Source: Gammaproteobacteria bacterium (GTDB lineage Bacteria > Pseudomonadota > Gammaproteobacteria > JAJFKG01). Taken from it: 64,000 nucleotides of DNA. The notes under the pieces are model-generated. The model was given only the letters and a program-made list of their open reading frames with translations. It was not told the DNA's origin and searched no databases. The stretch spans positions 1-64,000 of the forward strand of contig JAJFKG010000006.1 of the NCBI GenBank assembly GCA_021773335.1. Direction: 5' to 3'. Below are positions 58,388-64,000 of the stretch, in pieces (the first letter of the stretch is position 1; each line of letters begins with the position of its first letter). A program made the position numbers and the translations under genes.

Positions 58388-60124
58388 TTAAGAGCTAAAG
58401 ATTTGATCTGCTTTGGTGGGCTTAGAAAAATAAAATCCTTGGATTAGATGACAACCTAATTCTTCCAATATATCTAGTTGTTCTTTGCTCTCAACCCCTT
58501 CAGCAATCACCTCAAAATTTAGTGATTTGGCTAAATCAATGATGGATTTACAGATTGCATAGTTTTTGTGATTAGTTGTTATTGCGTTAACAAACATTAG
58601 ATCAATTTTAATAATGGAAATTGGTAATGCAATTAAATGGTGAAAGGATGAATAACCCGTACCAAAATCATCAATCGCAATTTTAATGCCGCGTTCATGT
58701 AATATCGTCAAAATAGGTATTGCCGTTTCTAAGTTATTAATCAATGCTGTTTCTGTAATCTCCAATACAATCTGTTCGGGCCTTAAATGATTTTTTTCTA
58801 ACGTGTCTAACACAAATTCAGCGTAGTTATCTTGTTTTAATTCACTTGTAGATACATTCACAGAAATAGGCATGGTGATTTTTTTCGCACGAATCCACTC
58901 GTCATAATATTGGCAAGCTCTCTCAAAAACCCAATAATCCAGTTGAGTAATTATGCCAGATTCCTCAGCGGTGCCAATGAAGTGTTCAGGAAGTACTACA
59001 CCTAATACAGGATGTTGCCAACGTACTAGTGCCTCCATGCCCCATATTTTCTTTGTCCTTGAATCAATCAACTTTTGAAAGCAGAGAAAGAACTCATTAT
59101 TTTTAATCGCGGCCTCCAGATCTTTTTCAATTTTCTCTCTCCGCTTGGTTTCTACGTTAAGTTTTTCAGTAAAAAAGCAATATTGACCACGGCCACTGGT
59201 TTTTGCTTTATACATTGCTTGATCAGCATGCTTGATAATAGTTTCTGCATCTCTGCCCGCATCTGGATACAAGGCAATACCTATACTCGCAGCAATCCAC
59301 ATGCGTCGATTTTTAATTTGAAAGGGCTCTTTTAGCTCTGCTACAATTGCCTCTGCAATAACGACAATTGTTCGAAGAGTTTCAATATCTTCTAATAGTA
59401 AAATAAATTCATCGCCACCTAATCGCGCTAAGAAATCACTCTTACGAATATTTTTTTGTAGCCGCTGCCCAACTTGTTTTAAGAGTTCATCACCATAATC
59501 ATGCCCATATTGATCATTGACGCGCTTAAATAGATCTAAGTCAATAAAGAAAATAGCCAACCGAGAATTTTTACGTTGTGCTTTCACTAGACTCCGCCGG
59601 AGCACATCTTGAAAATATCGACGATTTGGCAAATCTGTAATGATATCGCACAATGCATGCTCTTCTAATTCTTTATTCAGCACAGCAAGTTGATCATGTT
59701 GGTCCTTCATTTCAGCCATCAACTTTTCTTTCTGAGTAACATCACGCAACATAATGATAGAATAACCTTTAGTATCGTGAATAACAGGTTTTTGATATAG
59801 GCATTCTATTTTTATCAATTGACTATCTTTTTGATAATCTAACATTTGAGTATAGGACTGCTTTTCAGCACTAGGCTTAATGAAGTCACGTAATAAAACC
59901 GTTTCTCCATTATTTTTTAAAGTAATCACATCATCGATAGCTTTTCCTAGTAATTCTGCGCGTAATTTATCGGTGAGTTTAGCAAAAACGTGGTTACACC
60001 ATTCGATGCAGCCATTACCATCAACCCAAATTATAGATTCATCAATATAACTGAGTGATTGATCCACTTTGCCTAGCGTATTTCTCAATTGATTGATATA
60101 AGACAGCGAAAACTCATTCGTCAT
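58388..60124 (-). CDS. PAS-GGDEF-EAL cyclic-di-GMP signalling protein
   Basis: A 578-residue cytoplasmic protein without membrane segments. A PAS domain (about 20-130) is followed by a coiled linker, a diguanylate cyclase domain (about 155-320) with an intact RLGGDEFILLLEDIE active site, and a phosphodiesterase domain (about 335-575). The EAL domain keeps GMEALVRWQHP, ISVNVSTSELK, LEITETALI, IAIDDFGTGYSS, IKIDLMF and EGVESKEQ, so both activities look possible. Its ATG overlaps the stop codon of the upstream PAS gene (ATGA), so the two are translationally coupled. Confidence 0.95.
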   Translation of the reverse strand: MTNEFSLSYINQLRNTLGKVDQSLSYIDESIIWVDGNGCIEWCNHVFAKLTDKLRAELLGKAIDDVITLKNNGETVLLRDFIKPSAEKQSYTQMLDYQKDSQLIKIECLYQKPVIHDTKGYSIIMLRDVTQKEKLMAEMKDQHDQLAVLNKELEEHALCDIITDLPNRRYFQDVLRRSLVKAQRKNSRLAIFFIDLDLFKRVNDQYGHDYGDELLKQVGQRLQKNIRKSDFLARLGGDEFILLLEDIETLRTIVVIAEAIVAELKEPFQIKNRRMWIAASIGIALYPDAGRDAETIIKHADQAMYKAKTSGRGQYCFFTEKLNVETKRREKIEKDLEAAIKNNEFFLCFQKLIDSRTKKIWGMEALVRWQHPVLGVVLPEHFIGTAEESGIITQLDYWVFERACQYYDEWIRAKKITMPISVNVSTSELKQDNYAEFVLDTLEKNHLRPEQIVLEITETALINNLETAIPILTILHERGIKIAIDDFGTGYSSFHHLIALPISIIKIDLMFVNAITTNHKNYAICKSIIDLAKSLNFEVIAEGVESKEQLDILEELGCHLIQGFYFSKPTKADQIFSS

Positions 60125-60486
60125 TGAGACACCTTGTCAATCAACGAAATATTAGCACCAACTACCCAAGTTGAGCCTTCCTGGATAGCTTGAATAAGAT
60201 GGGCCGCATTGAGTATATCGCCTTGTTTAGTCATGATTTGTAAATTGAGTGTCTTTCCAAGCAAGGTTGCTTCACCCGTCGTCACAAAACGCGAAAAGCC
60301 CAAATTATGCGCATCATGTAAAGCAGGCGGTATGATGGTTAACAGCGACTGTTTGACGAGGTCAGCGCTTGTCCATCCATAACTCTTTTCAAATAACGCA
60401 TTAACATAAGTAATAATGCCATTATCATTGGCAATCACGATGGGTTGATTAACATCTAATTGTAGCTTTTGAATAATTTCGTCCAT
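60121..60486 (-). CDS. Stand-alone PAS domain protein
   Basis: A 121-residue protein that is essentially one PAS domain (IVIANDNGIITYVNALFEKSYGWTSADLV, residues about 16-44, then a beta-rich end). No output domain is present. The 4-bp overlap with the PAS-GGDEF-EAL gene implies that the two products form one sensing unit, a split version of a tandem-PAS cyclase. AGGTG lies before the ATG. The ligand is unknown. Confidence 0.85.
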   Translation of the reverse strand: MDEIIQKLQLDVNQPIVIANDNGIITYVNALFEKSYGWTSADLVKQSLLTIIPPALHDAHNLGFSRFVTTGEATLLGKTLNLQIMTKQGDILNAAHLIQAIQEGSTWVVGANISLIDKVSQ

Positions 60487-60593
60487 AAAAACACCTAGTT
60501 AACTTTCCTTTACATCTAGTAAAATAGCACCGGATTTGACCATGGTCAAATGATAGGTCACTACAAGCTACTTTTGAATCAATCGGTGAAAAG

Positions 60594-61826
60594 TTATTTT
60601 TGAACAAAGATCTGACTTACTAATAATACTACAAAAGCTGAAACAGTGTAGCCTACAATCCCAAAGAATAACTTGAAGAAATCTTGCATCGCCAGCGACC
60701 CCATCACTGTGACAAAAATAGTGGCAACAAACAGATTAATAAAATTTGCCATCGCAGATGCACTTGCTTTACATGAAATACTATTAGATGCGTAAAAAAC
60801 AGCGCTTGGATAGATGAGACCTGACGCAATAAATAAAAAACCCGTTGATAAAAAGAATAAAAATGGTGTCATCAGGTTCATTTGATTTAAAAACAACAAC
60901 TGGCAACAAACTATAAAGGATAGCGTTATACCAGCTAGTAGAACAGCTATTGCTGAATAATATTTCAAAACTTTCACCGCTAATAGTGCACCAATAATCA
61001 TCCCAATAGCATTAATTGTATTCCAACTGCCATATTCACCAGCAGTTAGATCAAAATATTTTTTGTTTTGAGCTATAAGAGGTGCCTCTGTAGCATATAG
61101 ATAGGATATGACTGTTGCTAGTGCTAAAATCAATGAGAAGGCTATCAGTTGTTTGCTTTTGATTGCAGCCATGTAACCCGCCAGCATGTTTTTAATAGAA
61201 AACGACCGCTGTGATATGGAGGCTCTTTCCATTGCTTCAATATAAAATGTCAGGCATAACAATGATAGTCCATGTAAAAATAATGCATACAATGTAGCTT
61301 CCCATCCAAAATGCGATGTTAGAATTCCACCAATATAAACACCAAGATATATACCAATAGTAAAAGATAAGGTAGCATAGGATAATATCTGTTTTGCTTT
61401 TTGCTCAGGAAATACGTCATTAATTAATGTAATTGTGCAGACCAAACCCGCAGACACACCTAGAGCGGATAACAATCTACCAATCAATAAATACCAAATC
61501 TGCTGATTATGAATAGAAATCATACTAACTCCTATTCCAATAAGATTAACAACCATACCCAAACGAAGTGACTTTACTCTTCCCAGTTTATTGGCAAAAG
61601 GCCCATAAATCAGTTGGCCGATCGTATACCCAACTAAAAACAAGCTGACAGTGGCAGTCACATACCGACTACTTAAATGCATGGAATGTTGTAAGTCTGG
61701 TAAGGCTGGAGAAATAAGCGTAGCCGCTGTGCTTGCTGACGAAATAAACGCAAGCAATGCAACTATTTTTGACAAGCGATTACTCTCTTCGTTTTCTACT
61801 GTACACGCAGTTTGTGCTGTTGACAT
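60594..61826 (-). CDS. MFS transporter (Bcr/CflA-like drug efflux)
   Basis: A 410-residue major facilitator protein with 12 hydrophobic segments. The motif-A-like loop GQLIYGPFANKLGRVKSLR lies after helix II, and the STAATLISPALPDL segment in helix I resembles the Bcr/CflA drug-efflux group. I start at 61826, where GGGAGG is well spaced. An open frame continues upstream to 62006 with 60 further codons of protein-like composition, but a soluble 60-residue extension would be atypical. The substrate is unknown. Confidence 0.88.
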   Translation of the reverse strand: MSTAQTACTVENEESNRLSKIVALLAFISSASTAATLISPALPDLQHSMHLSSRYVTATVSLFLVGYTIGQLIYGPFANKLGRVKSLRLGMVVNLIGIGVSMISIHNQQIWYLLIGRLLSALGVSAGLVCTITLINDVFPEQKAKQILSYATLSFTIGIYLGVYIGGILTSHFGWEATLYALFLHGLSLLCLTFYIEAMERASISQRSFSIKNMLAGYMAAIKSKQLIAFSLILALATVISYLYATEAPLIAQNKKYFDLTAGEYGSWNTINAIGMIIGALLAVKVLKYYSAIAVLLAGITLSFIVCCQLLFLNQMNLMTPFLFFLSTGFLFIASGLIYPSAVFYASNSISCKASASAMANFINLFVATIFVTVMGSLAMQDFFKLFFGIVGYTVSAFVVLLVSQIFVQK

Positions 61827-62006
61827 GGAGCCTCCCTCTAAGACCAAAAAAACAGCCCAAAAATGGATAATATCACCTTTCTCCGGTCGGATTCTTATAA
61901 ATTCCAATCCTTCTTTCCATTTATCGGAAAAACCATAATGATTATCTGTGTTCAATTCTTCACTTTCAGCATCGATAAGTGTGGGTCGATAATTACAAAG
62001 AAGCAA

Positions 62007-62477
62007 CTCTCCTGCTATTGTTTATATTTATAAAAAAAAACTTTACTATCACCTGCAACTCTCTGCATAAAATTCTAATCGAGCTGGCACACTATGCTCT
62101 AATGTTAAAAAATCAATTATCAACATTCTCACTTACAAAAAAAACCCTAAAAATTTATGTTTTTCATATATGGATATGACAAAACTCGACACGCTTAGCG
62201 TCTCAACAGCCCTACCTAATATTTTCATGTTACCGATTCAAACTCATAGTAAGCTTTACATTTCACGCCACATAGTCCCTAAGCTACGTCTTCAAGTCAA
62301 ATCGGCAATTAAATAGTATTTTTGATTTATTACAACAGGTGAATTTCAATTGAAAAATTCAATTGCAACTAAAATACAAACATAATATTGTCTTACGTAA
62401 GAGGACTATAAATTTATTCGTTCGCTAAACTTGATTAATTGCGTGGCTATAGTTTTTAGGGATACAGAAAAATAAAT
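62007..62477. other. Gene-free A/T-rich divergent intergenic region
   Basis: 471 bp between the MFS gene frame and the divergent unknown gene. No coding frame, tRNA or known RNA is visible. It contains two small symmetric sites: CAATTGAA-AAA-TTCAATTG (62347-62365) and CTTACGTAAG (62392-62401). Both are about 80-130 bp upstream of the gene at 62478 and could bind regulators. Confidence 0.5.
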
Positions 62478-63887
62478 ATGAATAATCAAATCACTGTGCT
62501 CACCTGGAGTGACATCGCTAATCATGTAAAAAAAATTTCTCCTAAGCTTGCTGAGATAATAGATGAAATAAATCCAAGCAAAAATCATAAATTTGTTAAA
62601 GTGAATTATGGTTATGGTGCACACATTTTACATAATGGCCAATTTATGTTGCCGACTGCTTATCAAGAAACGGCTCCCCTCAATCACCATAAGCTACCTA
62701 GTCACATTAACAAATTACTCGACTACAGTTCGGTACCAATTGGCTTGGTGTTAGAGAATGGCATAGAGCTCTATGCGGAAAGAAAGCACGATACTATCCC
62801 TTATAGGGTACTTAATACTGGTTCTTCTTTCGGCGTATGGGAAACATTAGACACACACAAAAAAGTGACTATACGACAACTTTATAACTGGTCAATTTCC
62901 GCTGGTGCGCGCTCAACCTTTCTATTACCCAAAGTAACTGACTCTAGTGCACATAAAAGATTAAAGAAAAAATTTAGTATCCGTTATCATGCGCCAACTT
63001 CATTGGATGAGCACTGGCATATCTTTCGCCAGATTGTAAACAAGTATCCAAATAAAGATTGGCATGTGAGTATTTTATATTTTACAAAAGAATGGTTTGA
63101 AAATATTAATAGTCTACGCTTTTCCCGCTTAAACCACTACCTACTTCAAGAAGCAGTAGAACAATATTCCAATTGGATCAATAAAGCAAAAATCGAATGT
63201 CTATGGGATGATTTCATGGAGGAAATAAAATCACAGAAATTATCTACTAATCATGGTCTCATTAATACCTTACTGCACCTTATTGCTATTGCTAACGGTG
63301 ATATCCCAGGTTATCGACCAACAGGTAGTGAACAGCTTTTATTACCTACCCAAATTATTCAAGAGGCTTATATCGATGGCTATGGTTTATCAAAATACAT
63401 GCCCACTATAATGCAGCCATTCATGCTGCCCGTTACTACAAATTCTGTGTGCTATTACTCTTTACAACACCCCAAGATACCTAATGCACCCGTAAGAATT
63501 AACTATGCTACTAGCGCAATCAGAGAACTGGAAAAATTAGCTGAACTCATTGATATATTCACTAATTTGCAACAAAATTCAATAATTGGACAATCTAGTG
63601 AATTTTATGACCGCCATACTGTCATTAATTACGATTTATTTCATAACAAGATTTATGATAATGACTTGATCAAAAATACTAAGCTGATGATTCATTCTGA
63701 TCCTGGTTTTCTACAAAGCGCTTATGCACCTAATAATGTGGATAAGAAATTTCCATATAATTGTCGATTTATGAATGGATGTGTGCGCATATCATCAGAT
63801 ATTTATCCAACTGAAGCTAAATACAATTGCCCGCCCCATATACTAAACCTCGCAGACTCACCTCATTCGCGCATAAGAACAAGCTAA
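62478..63887 (+). CDS. Hypothetical protein, large and unrecognised
   Basis: A 469-residue soluble protein without signal peptide or membrane helices and with no motif I recognise. It is rich in Asn, His, Tyr and Lys. Landmarks are YGYGAHILHNGQFMLPTAYQ near residue 45, GLVLENGIELYAERKHD near 95, DEHWHIFRQIVNKYPNKDWH near 180, GDIPGYRPTGSEQLLLPTQ near 275 and a Cys-containing C-terminus (NCRFMNGCVRIS). A/T-rich codon use and an A/T-rich upstream region differ from the housekeeping genes and suggest lateral acquisition. AGGGA lies upstream of the ATG. An effector or mobile-island role is speculative. Confidence 0.65.
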   Translation: MNNQITVLTWSDIANHVKKISPKLAEIIDEINPSKNHKFVKVNYGYGAHILHNGQFMLPTAYQETAPLNHHKLPSHINKLLDYSSVPIGLVLENGIELYAERKHDTIPYRVLNTGSSFGVWETLDTHKKVTIRQLYNWSISAGARSTFLLPKVTDSSAHKRLKKKFSIRYHAPTSLDEHWHIFRQIVNKYPNKDWHVSILYFTKEWFENINSLRFSRLNHYLLQEAVEQYSNWINKAKIECLWDDFMEEIKSQKLSTNHGLINTLLHLIAIANGDIPGYRPTGSEQLLLPTQIIQEAYIDGYGLSKYMPTIMQPFMLPVTTNSVCYYSLQHPKIPNAPVRINYATSAIRELEKLAELIDIFTNLQQNSIIGQSSEFYDRHTVINYDLFHNKIYDNDLIKNTKLMIHSDPGFLQSAYAPNNVDKKFPYNCRFMNGCVRISSDIYPTEAKYNCPPHILNLADSPHSRIRTS

Positions 63888-64000
63888 CGTCCCTAGCTTA
63901 ACAATTCTCACTTCTCGTCTCAGTGCCAAATTTGAAGAATAAGACAACCGTTACGCCGAGTAAGACACGACTACACCTTTGTACCTGAAGATGCGAAGTG

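Overview
The window is chromosomal DNA of a gammaproteobacterium, most likely in the order Legionellales (Legionella/Coxiella-like). The evidence is an adjacent icmH/dotU-icmF pair without other type VI secretion genes, a split glycine dehydrogenase (gcvPA/gcvPB), a groESL operon under a perfect CIRCE element, and many housekeeping blocks in classic gammaproteobacterial order. The genus cannot be fixed from this window. Genes are dense, operons are short, and there are no rRNA or tRNA genes, insertion sequences, prophages or CRISPR arrays.

Layout. 1-1165: a cluster of REP-like palindromes around trmL. 1166-9001: gpsA-secB-yibN on the minus strand, opposite osmC-like-gpmI-envC-ctpA; this is the E. 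coli secB/gpmI neighbourhood without grxC and cysE. 8207-16402: a conserved minus-strand series rppH-ptsP-TSUP-lgt-thyA, interrupted by plus-strand genes (an omega-aminotransferase, and sixA plus ahpD-like). 16612-18829: a POT peptide transporter and dapB. 18856-28475: ygfB-pepP-ubiH-ubiI followed by gcvT-gcvH-gcvPA-gcvPB and an alpha/beta hydrolase. 28651-30552: zapB-like-zapA-6S RNA-fau-EVE. 30557-33609: kbl-tdh threonine catabolism and a persulfide-dioxygenase-like enzyme. 33651-37363: an unknown gene, a decayed stretch with dispersed repeats, then groEL/groES. 37363-40912: dsbD, a Cys-rich exported protein and an effector-like membrane protein. 41093-49978: aroQ-accB-accC, an inserted AlbA_2-type regulator, prmA, fis, purH, purD and yajQ. 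50041-51332: a broken dinJ/yafQ-type toxin-antitoxin pair abutting a zinc-type CDF exporter. 51557-55266: icmH-icmF-PEBP. 55472-62006: an isochorismatase-fold protein lacking its nucleophile, arginase plus ornithine aminotransferase, a two-gene PAS / PAS-GGDEF-EAL module and an MFS transporter. 62478-63887: a large unknown protein.

How the genes work together. Several blocks suit a bacterium living on host-derived amino acids. These are a peptide importer, threonine to glycine (Tdh/Kbl), glycine cleavage into one-carbon units (GcvTHP) that feed ThyA, PurH and Fau, and arginine to ornithine to glutamate semialdehyde (arginase/OAT). Fis, 6S RNA, PtsP, the AlbA_2 regulator, a YajQ-family protein and a GGDEF/EAL protein give regulatory capacity. 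IcmH/IcmF imply a Dot/Icm type IVB system elsewhere in the genome, and two unknown genes here are reasonable effector candidates.

The least ordinary features are: two REP families with GTAG feet that share one leader sequence, and no RAYT transposase in view; a 123-bp inverted duplication around trmL; a third dispersed repeat family forming a roughly 130-bp palindrome at the groEL 3' end; a ctpA leader that could fold to hide its ribosome binding site; a triple 11-bp repeat before the AlbA_2 regulator; the truncated toxin-antitoxin remnant; and the cysteine-less cysteine hydrolase. No wholly new multi-gene system could be demonstrated.
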